From NCBI GenBank assembly GCA_964577145.1, contig CAZNXM010000028.1, positions 1-21,535 of the forward strand: a stretch of DNA of 21,535 nucleotides. Reading direction: 5' to 3'. The translations under genes were made by a program, and so were the position numbers. Source of the stretch: MGIIa-K1 sp964577145. GTDB lineage: Archaea; Thermoplasmatota; Poseidoniia; Poseidoniales; Poseidoniaceae. Numbering within the stretch: the first letter of the stretch is position 1; each line of letters opens with the position of its first letter. Shown one piece after another: positions 1-5,832 of this stretch. The notes under the pieces are model-generated. The model ran no database searches. It was not told where the DNA came from and was given only the letters and a program-made list of their open reading frames with translations.

Positions 1-1
1 T

Positions 2-496
2 GTATTTTCTTTATTGCTGAGTAATACTGCCTCAGCAGATGATGATGATGATGATGATAATGGCACTAAATTACTAGGGGTGGACGGAGAAGATTTGGGT
101 GAGGTTGCTCAAGTTATGTTCATCTTTACATTGACAATCGTAGTGTGGAAGCCAGGTCATATTTGGTTGCAAAAGAATGCCAAGAATATGTTTGATGAAC
201 CGAAAGAAGTCAAAAAATCACTTAGAAAATTCAACAAGTTCTACATGCGCCTCCATTATTGGATTGGTCTTGGAGCGGTAGTGGTTGGTGGCGTTCATGG
301 ATTGGCTTCAATGAGCGAAGACAATGGCTGGATGTATTGGGCTGGATGGGCTGGAATGATCATCATGTCAGTGACAGGTGCGCTCTTATTGTGGAAATGG
401 CCTCCAAAGAAGGTAAGGAAAGGTGCACGTCTAATTCATGCTCAACGCGCCATGCTCGTAATTACAATCGTTCTATTGGTAGTTGCTCACGATTGA
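2..496 (+). CDS. Histidine-rich four-helix membrane protein, 5' end cut by window
   Basis: The reading frame is open to the first bases of the window, so the true start lies upstream. The first visible residues (VFSLLLSNTASA) look like the end of a signal peptide, with ASA before a likely cleavage site and a run of seven Asp after it. Four hydrophobic segments follow, around VMFIFTLTIVVW, WIGLGAVVVGGV, WAGWAGMIIMSVTGALLL and MLVITIVLLVVA. Histidines sit at helix ends: two 14 residues apart in the second helix (LHYW...VHG) and two 17 apart in the fourth (IHAQ...AHD). Such paired histidines resemble heme b ligands of cytochrome b561 or ferric-reductase-like proteins, but that function is inference. 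The stop is 8 bp from the converging RNase gene. I do not recognise the family with certainty. Confidence 0.7.
   Translation, partial: VFSLLLSNTASADDDDDDDNGTKLLGVDGEDLGEVAQVMFIFTLTIVVWKPGHIWLQKNAKNMFDEPKEVKKSLRKFNKFYMRLHYWIGLGAVVVGGVHGLASMSEDNGWMYWAGWAGMIIMSVTGALLLWKWPPKKVRKGARLIHAQRAMLVITIVLLVVAHD
38..58 (+). repeat. (GAT)7 triplet repeat coding for poly-Asp
   Basis: Seven perfect GAT codons in a row encode Asp7 just after the predicted signal peptide end. Replication slippage could vary the number of Asp residues without breaking the frame. Confidence 0.9.
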
Positions 497-504
497 ACAA
501 TTAC

Positions 505-2571
505 CTAAATCGGTGCTAAATCTAGCGCACCTGACCAGATGTCGAGTCCTCTGAGTCGGCATTCGAATTTCTGACCGAGATTGAGTAATACTTCGCCGCC
601 TTCATTGAGAACGGATAGCCCGTGCTCATCGATCTGCAAACGTTCTCTGCCTCCGAGTTGCCGTAAGTGCATTCGGCCTTGGAAGGAGCCATTATCTTCG
701 AGGTCGAGGAATATCCATGGTACCTTGAGCCCTACGACTCTTGAATTCCATGTCGCACTTTCCTCGCTGTTCATCAGGTGCATATTGCACACGCTTGAAA
801 CCAACTCCCACTCGAGCCGCTTGGCTTGCATGCCTCGCTCAGAACAATGTGCAGACATCTCTGCGACTTCTTCCTCGTTATGTGCCCAGTCTAGGCCAGC
901 TAACATCGCCTTGAGTTGGCGATGAGCGATTAGGTCGGGATAGCGCCTAATCGGTGAGGTGAAGTGCGCATATGCGTCGAGATCGAGACCGAAATGGCCG
1001 AGGTTTTCCTCGCTGTAAATTGCGCGTTGCATCAGCTGGAACAGGCCCTGGTCGACGACTCTCCTTTTCGAATCAGATAGTTTGGATGCTTCGGATTGAG
1101 CATCTCTCAGGGCTTGAAGCATCTCTCCACGTGCCTCGGAATCGATGACGCTCGACATGAAGTCATCATCATCTTCCACCTGCTCGGTCTCTACATTGAG
1201 ACCGGCCCATGCAGAGAGGAGGTCAAGGGTTTCGCTCGATGCGCTCTGTCCACTGGTCCTGTGTGATGGCATGGGTAGTTCGATATCGACTCCAAGAGCA
1301 TCTAAGCGTGCATTGAGGGAATCTACCTCCGGGGCATCGGGTGGTGAGTGGCAGCGCCAAGGTACGGCGGCTCCAGCATCACCGAGTAGATGTCCAACCG
1401 CTTCATTGGTTGCGACCATGAAGGCTTCAATCATCTCGGTAGCATCACTTGGCCACTTGACTTCGAGGGAGATGCCATCCTCCCTGATACGTGGTCGTAT
1501 CTCGGCTCCAGCGATATCCAACCCAATTCGGCGCTTTCTCATCTGCATCGAGAGTTCCATCATTTCTGGAAATAGGTCCTTTTCTAGAACCTCGTCATAT
1601 GATAGGTTCTGTTTCACCCTAATGAGGGCCTGATGTGCTTTTGTCTCCACAACCTTAGCATCTTCAATTCGCATTTCGACTACCATGGCGAAACGGTCTG
1701 CATCATCGCGAAGTGAACACAAGTCATCAGCAAGCCTTGGTGGAAGCATAGGTAGGACACAATGGGGAAGATACACACTGGTTGCTCTATGGCGTGCGTG
1801 AAGGTCCAAGGCGGTATCTGGTCTAACATAGTGAGCAACATCGGCAATGGCGACCCATAAGGTGTGATCAATGAGGCAAACTGCATCATCGAAGTCCTTG
1901 GCATCAGGGGGGTCAATAGTGACGAATGGAATATGTCGTAAGTCGGCCCTATCTTCTGCCATCGAGGGGGATGGCAGAGTTTCAGCATGTTTGATCAAGT
2001 CCTCGCGATATTCTCTTGGGAATGGATTGTCGTTCTGCTTGCGGCGATAATCGAGACGAGCATCGAGCATTTGCTCAGGAGTGAAGTGGTCACGCATCAG
2101 CCATGCCATTGCGATCATTGGGTCGGGAAATCTCAGACCGCTTTTTTTCTGCGCATTCTTTTCGAGTTGTTTCACCAAGTTGAATCCGAGGTATGTTCGA
2201 AGAATCTCATTTTGGAGTAATGAAAAGTCATCGGGCAACGCCTCGCCTTTGAGAAGAGCGAGCATAGCGCCCTCATGCACAACTTCTCTGAATCTTCTAA
2301 CCGATGCTTCAATAGCCTCTTTTTCATCCTTTGTTCGAAGTGAAAAACCATCAGCTCCACCGATGAATAACTCTCCTTTGCGGCAGGCATGGATGATGGT
2401 TTCCTGAATCTGACTGCGTAATTGTTTCTCGTTCTGCTTGAGATTAGGCTCTCTTGCTCTGATGGTATCACATACGATGTCGAGGGATAGTTCACCTTCG
2501 AGCCCATGCCCGAGTATACGCCGGTATAGCCGCTCCTCAGGTGGAGTTTCACGGCCCTTACGCTTCTTCAC
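505..2571 (-). CDS. rnr: RNase II/RNase R family 3'-5' exoribonuclease
   Basis: This is a processive hydrolytic 3'-5' exoribonuclease of the RNB family, acting on RNA in the cytoplasm. The 688 residues hold an N-terminal winged-helix-like region (about 10-75), the RNB core (about 210-555) and a C-terminal S1-like beta domain (about 600-688). The metal-binding motif is intact: TIDPPDAKDFDDA with D220, D226, D228 and D229. The other hallmark, HFTSPIRRYPD, lies at 536-546. The gene begins with GTG whose last two bases are in the TGA stop of the dnaJ-like gene (GTGA overlap), so the two are translationally coupled. The protein is shorter than E. coli RNase R (about 800 residues), with no recognisable tandem cold-shock domains. 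The family is widespread in bacteria and patchy in archaea, so ancient transfer is plausible. Confidence 0.93.
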   Translation of the reverse strand: MKKRKGRETPPEERLYRRILGHGLEGELSLDIVCDTIRAREPNLKQNEKQLRSQIQETIIHACRKGELFIGGADGFSLRTKDEKEAIEASVRRFREVVHEGAMLALLKGEALPDDFSLLQNEILRTYLGFNLVKQLEKNAQKKSGLRFPDPMIAMAWLMRDHFTPEQMLDARLDYRRKQNDNPFPREYREDLIKHAETLPSPSMAEDRADLRHIPFVTIDPPDAKDFDDAVCLIDHTLWVAIADVAHYVRPDTALDLHARHRATSVYLPHCVLPMLPPRLADDLCSLRDDADRFAMVVEMRIEDAKVVETKAHQALIRVKQNLSYDEVLEKDLFPEMMELSMQMRKRRIGLDIAGAEIRPRIREDGISLEVKWPSDATEMIEAFMVATNEAVGHLLGDAGAAVPWRCHSPPDAPEVDSLNARLDALGVDIELPMPSHRTSGQSASSETLDLLSAWAGLNVETEQVEDDDDFMSSVIDSEARGEMLQALRDAQSEASKLSDSKRRVVDQGLFQLMQRAIYSEENLGHFGLDLDAYAHFTSPIRRYPDLIAHRQLKAMLAGLDWAHNEEEVAEMSAHCSERGMQAKRLEWELVSSVCNMHLMNSEESATWNSRVVGLKVPWIFLDLEDNGSFQGRMHLRQLGGRERLQIDEHGLSVLNEGGEVLLNLGQKFECRLRGLDIWSGALDLAPI

Positions 2572-3431
2572 AGACCCACATCCTTCAGGGCTTCTAGAGC
2601 ATCCTTCTGGAATTCGGTTAGCTCTTCCTTTTCAGAAAGTATGAATTCAATGTCGATGTCTTTTACTCGTTGTCGGTCTCCAACTTGTGATAGAGGGGGA
2701 ATTGAGATAATTCCTTTGACCCCATTGGGGAGGGTTACGCTTACTTTACCCCCAAGCATCAATACAGAATATGTCACTTCGACTTCTTTGACAACACGGT
2801 CACCATCCCATCGGCAACCTTCTCCGGGGTCGACTCTTATGGTGACAATTAGGTCTCCATTTACCCCTTGGGGGTGGCCATGGCCTTGGTCCTTAACTCG
2901 CATTTCCTTACCATGTCGGGTTCCTGATTTGACATTGAGTCGAATCGTTTTGCTCTTCTGGTCAATACTTCCGTGACTTCCTGGAATCAATTGCTTGAAT
3001 TTTATGTTAAAAGATCCACCAGTCTTCGCTTCTTCCTGCGTAAGGTCGAGCCATGCTGTGGCATTTTGTCCACGTTCAGTAGGTGGGCGAGGCCTTTGAG
3101 GGCTACCTCTTGGCATGCCCCCCATACCGCCTCTTCCTCCGCCGAACATTTGCGAAAGTATGTCTTCCATGCCCATGCCGCCAGGCATTCCTCCGCCGAA
3201 GGGATTTCCGCCGCCAAACATTTGAGATTGTTCGTGGGCGCGGCGGGCTTCGGCTGTGCCAATAGAATCGTATGCGGCTTGTACTTCCTTGAAACGCGCT
3301 TCTGCTTGTGGAGACCCATCATTTCTGTCAGGGTGAAATTGCCGAGCAAGTTTGCGAAACGCCTTCTTTATCTCAGCATCACTAGCCCCTCGTGACACAC
3401 CGAGAACCTGATATGGGTCACGCTCCGCCAT
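2568..3431 (-). CDS. DnaJ/Hsp40 co-chaperone without zinc finger (CbpA/type II-like)
   Basis: The product is a J-domain co-chaperone expected to stimulate the ATPase of DnaK/Hsp70. The 287 residues run as follows: J domain at 5-70 with the essential HPD at 33-35, a Gly/Phe/Met-rich linker (about 72-108), then two beta-sandwich substrate-binding domains (about 120-280). The four CxxCxGxG repeats of classical DnaJ are absent, which makes it a CbpA or type II form. The ATG start lies directly before MAERDPYQVLGV, the normal J-domain start. The gene is divergent from secE and its stop overlaps the start of the RNase gene by 4 bp. No strong ribosome binding site precedes the ATG; a TTCAAA at 3455-3460 (minus strand) is spaced like a TATA box for a leaderless mRNA, which is inference. 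Confidence 0.93.
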   Translation of the reverse strand: MAERDPYQVLGVSRGASDAEIKKAFRKLARQFHPDRNDGSPQAEARFKEVQAAYDSIGTAEARRAHEQSQMFGGGNPFGGGMPGGMGMEDILSQMFGGGRGGMGGMPRGSPQRPRPPTERGQNATAWLDLTQEEAKTGGSFNIKFKQLIPGSHGSIDQKSKTIRLNVKSGTRHGKEMRVKDQGHGHPQGVNGDLIVTIRVDPGEGCRWDGDRVVKEVEVTYSVLMLGGKVSVTLPNGVKGIISIPPLSQVGDRQRVKDIDIEFILSEKEELTEFQKDALEALKDVGL

Positions 3432-3497
3432 GGAGTCATCGAGGCACAGGAGTGCTTTGAACCAGTCGGGTGAGGGCCTACGGTCGCGCCGGTTGGG

Positions 3498-3503
3498 TTA
3501 AAT
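3498..3503 (+). promoter_or_regulatory. TATA-like box TTAAAT for the secE operon
   Basis: GGTTAAATGA lies about 40 bp before the secE ATG. A start of transcription about 25 bp downstream would give a leader of roughly 15-20 nt that still holds the GAGGTG ribosome binding site. The same core resembles the box before L11 (4785-4791). Inferred from spacing only. Confidence 0.45.
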
Positions 3504-3531
3504 GAGGGTCATAAGTCGCCTTGAATCCCCT

Positions 3532-3537
3532 GAGGTG
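3532..3537 (+). promoter_or_regulatory. Ribosome binding site GAGGTG of secE
   Basis: GAGGTG lies 5 bases before the ATG at 3543. It is complementary to the anti-Shine-Dalgarno at the 3' end of archaeal 16S rRNA. The same hexamer precedes spt5, L11, P0 and P1 in this cluster and fixes their starts. Confidence 0.75.
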
Positions 3538-3542
3538 AAACC

Positions 3543-3809
3543 ATGTCGGATGACAATGACCATACCAGCTCTTTCGAGGATAAGGTACAGGCTAAGCAAG
3601 ATGCCATTGAGGCGCAGTTCCGCAAGATTTCTCGCGGTTCCTGGGCTCGTATTCTTCGCATGGCCCGCAAACCAACTCCTCAAGAGTTTAAGCAGACCAG
3701 TATTATTTGTGGAATTGGCCTATTCGTCTTAGGCTTCATTGGATTTGCAATTCTAGTCCTTATGGACACATTCATCCCATGGCTTATTCACGACGTATTC
3801 GGAATTTGA
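3543..3809 (+). CDS. secE: Preprotein translocase subunit SecE (Sec61 gamma)
   Basis: SecE clamps the two halves of SecY in the protein-conducting channel of the cytoplasmic membrane. The 88 residues contain an acidic polar N-terminus, an amphipathic stretch with the family-typical ARKPTPQEF (about 41-49), and one membrane helix (about 52-75). Length and architecture match archaeal SecE/Sec61 gamma. The location before an Spt5/NusG-family gene and L11-L1-L10 is the conserved secE-nusG-rpl arrangement of archaea and bacteria, which strengthens the call. The stop TGA (3807-3809) overlaps the ribosome binding site of the next gene. Confidence 0.9.
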   Translation: MSDDNDHTSSFEDKVQAKQDAIEAQFRKISRGSWARILRMARKPTPQEFKQTSIICGIGLFVLGFIGFAILVLMDTFIPWLIHDVFGI

Positions 3810-3813
3810 GGTG
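3808..3813 (+). promoter_or_regulatory. Ribosome binding site GAGGTG deciding the spt5 start
   Basis: GAGGTG at 3808-3813 overlaps the secE stop and lies 6 bases before the ATG at 3820. It therefore selects ATG 3820 over the upstream in-frame GTG at 3811, which is itself part of the hexamer. Confidence 0.7.
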
Positions 3814-3819
3814 GTTTTG

Positions 3820-4737
3820 ATGACTGAAGCATTTATCGCATTTGTTAGACATGAGGAGGAACTTCTCCTTTTACGCCGCTCAAAGTCCGATGCAGATTCT
3901 CCTGCCCTTTGGGATGGAGTTTACGGCATTGGTGAAACGCCAGAGGAAATAATTGCCCGTGTTACAGAGTGCACCGGTATTCCTACAGAGGATTTGACCT
4001 ATGTTCGCCCTGGACCTGCACTTGGTGTTATTAATTCGAGCAATGTAATGCAGGATATTACTCCAGTACTAATAGTCTCCAGTTCTAAGGAAGTAGTTCC
4101 TTCCGGCCGCTATATCGAGAGCGTTTGGGTAGACCCCGGAGATATACAGAATCACAACTGTGTTTTCGCAGATCTCGACCAAGAAGATAGTGAGAAAATC
4201 GTTCGACAGATGTATGGTTCGGTTTCAGCCTACCTTTTCATCGTCAAAACCGCAATCGGTTCAGAGAAGCGTGTTGCTGATGAAATGCAGGCCCGCCTAA
4301 CGGGAAGTGGTTCACTTTCATCCATTCAGGATGAAATTTTTGGAATCCTTCACCCAACGGGAATGCGTGGATATGTAATGGTTGAGTCAAGTGCTCTTCA
4401 CCACGTTGAGAAGTTGATAGGTCGTTCCGGTGGCCGCGACCCGAAAGCACGCCGTGGACTAAATCAAACTCCACTGAAGAACGCAAAGACCGTTCTTCCA
4501 GGTGAAGCACCTCTCAAGGATATTCTACCATATCTCGAGCCAAAGGCTGTTACCAGCGGAATCGAGGTCGGTTGTATTGTCGAAATCGTCACTGGTGCAT
4601 TCAAGGGCGAGAAAGCACGTGTTACCAGCGTTGCAGAAACCAAGGAAGAGGTCAGTATGGAGCTGTACGAGCAGCCTATTCCAATGACCTTGAAGATGCG
4701 TGGAGATCACGTCCGAGTGATCGAGCGCGTCGAGTGA
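3820..4737 (+). CDS. spt5: Spt5/NusG-like elongation factor with N-terminal Nudix-like domain
   Basis: Archaeal Spt5 binds the RNA polymerase clamp with Spt4 and promotes processive elongation. Here the Spt5 part is the C-terminal half: an NGN domain (about 138-225, from SAYLFIVKT through the FGILHPTGMRGYVMVE stretch) and a KOW domain (about 245-302, with VTGAFKGEKARV). The N-terminal half (about 3-110) is extra and looks like a Nudix fold: AFVRHEEELLLLRRS, then LWDGVYGIGETPEEII and a helix ending ECTGI. Of the RExxEE catalytic core only one Arg and one Glu remain, so catalysis is unlikely and a ligand- or protein-binding role is my inference. Typical archaeal Spt5 has about 150 residues; this one has 305. 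The open frame is continuous with no internal stop, so it is a true fusion unless the assembly is wrong. Confidence 0.9.
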   Translation: MTEAFIAFVRHEEELLLLRRSKSDADSPALWDGVYGIGETPEEIIARVTECTGIPTEDLTYVRPGPALGVINSSNVMQDITPVLIVSSSKEVVPSGRYIESVWVDPGDIQNHNCVFADLDQEDSEKIVRQMYGSVSAYLFIVKTAIGSEKRVADEMQARLTGSGSLSSIQDEIFGILHPTGMRGYVMVESSALHHVEKLIGRSGGRDPKARRGLNQTPLKNAKTVLPGEAPLKDILPYLEPKAVTSGIEVGCIVEIVTGAFKGEKARVTSVAETKEEVSMELYEQPIPMTLKMRGDHVRVIERVE

Positions 4738-4784
4738 TTCCAGAGAGGTACCCTGAATACCCCTATCGTTGCCACGCGGCGCGA

Positions 4785-4791
4785 TTAAATA
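4785..4791 (+). promoter_or_regulatory. TATA-like box TTAAATA for the L11 operon
   Basis: GATTAAATAGG in the 108-bp spt5-L11 gap matches an archaeal TATA box and resembles the one before secE. The expected transcription start, about 25 bp downstream, falls near 4813, where an inverted repeat begins. Its TAA at 4786-4788 is also an in-frame stop upstream of the L11 ATG. This suggests L11-L1-P0-P1 can be transcribed separately from secE-spt5. Confidence 0.5.
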
Positions 4792-4812
4792 GGGGAGTTT
4801 AGTCGGCGACTT

Positions 4813-4828
4813 GCTCACGTCCGTGAGC
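4813..4828 (+). promoter_or_regulatory. Inverted repeat GCTCACG-TC-CGTGAGC in the L11 leader
   Basis: A perfect 7-bp inverted repeat separated by 2 bases (as RNA, a 6-bp stem with a 4-nt loop) ends 4 bases before the GAGGTG of L11 (4833-4838). If transcription starts near 4813, the mRNA would begin with this hairpin. It could protect the 5' end or control initiation; both are inference. Confidence 0.5.
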
Positions 4829-4845
4829 GTCAGAGGTGTTCAATC

Positions 4846-5127
4846 ATGCCAAAGCCCTGGACCAGCGAGCTCATCAAGAAGGCTCTAGGTGTCAAGAAGT
4901 GCAATGGATCGATGGATGCCGCAACCGAGGACTTGAGTCTCGAGAAGGCAATGGACGTCGCTCGTCAGAAGGCGAAAGACGGTCACTTGACTGGAAATGA
5001 TTTGAAAGCGCAGACCCGTGAGGTCATCGGCACTTGTGTCGCAATGCGTGTAAAAATCGATGGACTCTGGGCTAAGGATGCACTGACTACAATCGAGAGA
5101 GGAGAATGGGACACACGTTTTGCTTGA
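4846..5127 (+). CDS. rpl11: Ribosomal protein L11, C-terminal domain only
   Basis: L11 binds the GTPase-associated centre of 23S rRNA at the base of the stalk. The C-terminal domain binds the rRNA; the N-terminal domain (with the proline-rich GPPLGPALG-type segment) contacts elongation factors and forms the thiostrepton site. This 93-residue protein matches only the C-terminal half: PWTSELIKKALGVKK corresponds to the PPTxxLIKKELGIEKG linker of full L11, and DLKAQTREVIGTCVAM is the conserved rRNA-binding helix. Full archaeal L11 has about 160 residues. The start is firm: GAGGTG at 4833-4838, a TATA-like box at 4785, and an in-frame TAA at 4786-4788 with no other start codon between. No N-terminal-domain sequence was seen in any frame of the 108-bp gap. 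Confidence 0.88.
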   Translation: MPKPWTSELIKKALGVKKCNGSMDAATEDLSLEKAMDVARQKAKDGHLTGNDLKAQTREVIGTCVAMRVKIDGLWAKDALTTIERGEWDTRFA

Positions 5128-5143
5128 ACTGATTCACGGACCG

Positions 5144-5165
5144 CGGGAGGGGGCCTTGGCCTCCG
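5144..5165 (+). promoter_or_regulatory. GC-rich hairpin in the L1 leader, possible L1 autoregulatory site
   Basis: CGGGAGG (5144-5150) can pair with CCTCCG (5160-5165), with one bulged G, in the 60-bp gap between L11 and L1. It sits 9 bases before the GGGGTG ribosome binding site (5175-5180). Archaeal L1 is known to repress its own operon in Methanococcus by binding an mRNA copy of its 23S rRNA site. The match here rests on position and general shape only. Confidence 0.35.
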
Positions 5166-5187
5166 CCGACCGAAGGGGTGAAGAAAA

Positions 5188-5832
5188 ATGGAAGAAAAAA
5201 TCTCAGAAGCAATCAGGAGCGCCATCGAAGGTGCACCAGAGCGCAAGTTTGTCGAATCTATGGACATCTCGTTCACAATCAAGGATGTCGACCTTAAGAA
5301 CCCAAACAACCGTATTCAGGAGGAGATTCGTCTTCCTTCTGGCCGTGGCCGCAATATCAAGGTCGCAATGTTCGCAGGTTCCGATGCTGCAAAGAAAGCA
5401 AAGGAAGCAGGAATACACGTTATCGATCCATCAGAGATTGAAGAGTTGGGTAAGTCCAAGGGTCAAGCAAAGAAGTTGGCAAATTCCTTTGATTTCTTCC
5501 TTGCGGAAGTTCCACACATGGGTCTTATCGGACGCTACCTCGGTGTCGTCCTCGGTCCTCGTGGAAAGATGCCACGTCCTGTACCTCCAGTTGTTGACCC
5601 AGCGGTCATCGCATCTGGACTACAGTCAACCACCGTTGTGAAGTCACGTGACAAGGTCACCTTCCAGGCTTCATTCGGAACTCTATCCCAATCTCATGAA
5701 GAATTATTGAAGAACGCTATGGAAGTTTACAATCGTGTTACTTCCAAGTTGGAGCGTGGAATTGGAAACATTCGTTCACTTTACGTTAAGACCACAATGG
5801 GTCCAGCAACCAGAATTGAGGTGATTAATTGA
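5188..5832 (+). CDS. rpl1: Ribosomal protein L1
   Basis: L1 forms the mobile L1 stalk of the large subunit near the E site and helps release deacylated tRNA. In archaea it can also repress its own mRNA. The 214 residues match the archaeal length, with the central signature (LGPRGKMPRPVPP, about 128-140) and the C-terminal strand region FQASFGTLSQSHEE followed by MEVYNRV. The ATG follows GGGGTGAAGAAAA, a slightly variant form of the GAGGTG site used by its neighbours. The gene lies 60 bp after L11, and its stop overlaps the TTG start of P0 by 4 bp (TTGA), so L1 and P0 translation are coupled. Confidence 0.96.
   Translation: MEEKISEAIRSAIEGAPERKFVESMDISFTIKDVDLKNPNNRIQEEIRLPSGRGRNIKVAMFAGSDAAKKAKEAGIHVIDPSEIEELGKSKGQAKKLANSFDFFLAEVPHMGLIGRYLGVVLGPRGKMPRPVPPVVDPAVIASGLQSTTVVKSRDKVTFQASFGTLSQSHEELLKNAMEVYNRVTSKLERGIGNIRSLYVKTTMGPATRIEVIN

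Noticed and set aside
1145..1633. Long plus-strand open frame opposite the RNase gene
   Set aside because: It is a shadow of the strongly conserved RNB protein on the other strand, Ser/Arg-rich and without any motif.
2719..2880. CCCC-GGGG inverted repeats inside the dnaJ-like gene
   Set aside because: They are short and coding, explained by Pro/Gly codons (for example in the LPNG and HPQG segments).
2973..3395. Plus-strand open frame opposite the dnaJ-like gene, and an overlapping minus-strand frame
   Set aside because: Both lie fully inside the J-domain protein gene and have atypical composition; the DnaJ-like frame explains the region.
4738..4845. Missing N-terminal half of L11 hidden by a frameshift upstream
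   Set aside because: The space is only 108 bp (36 codons), less than the missing domain, and no frame contains the GPPLGPALG-type segment.
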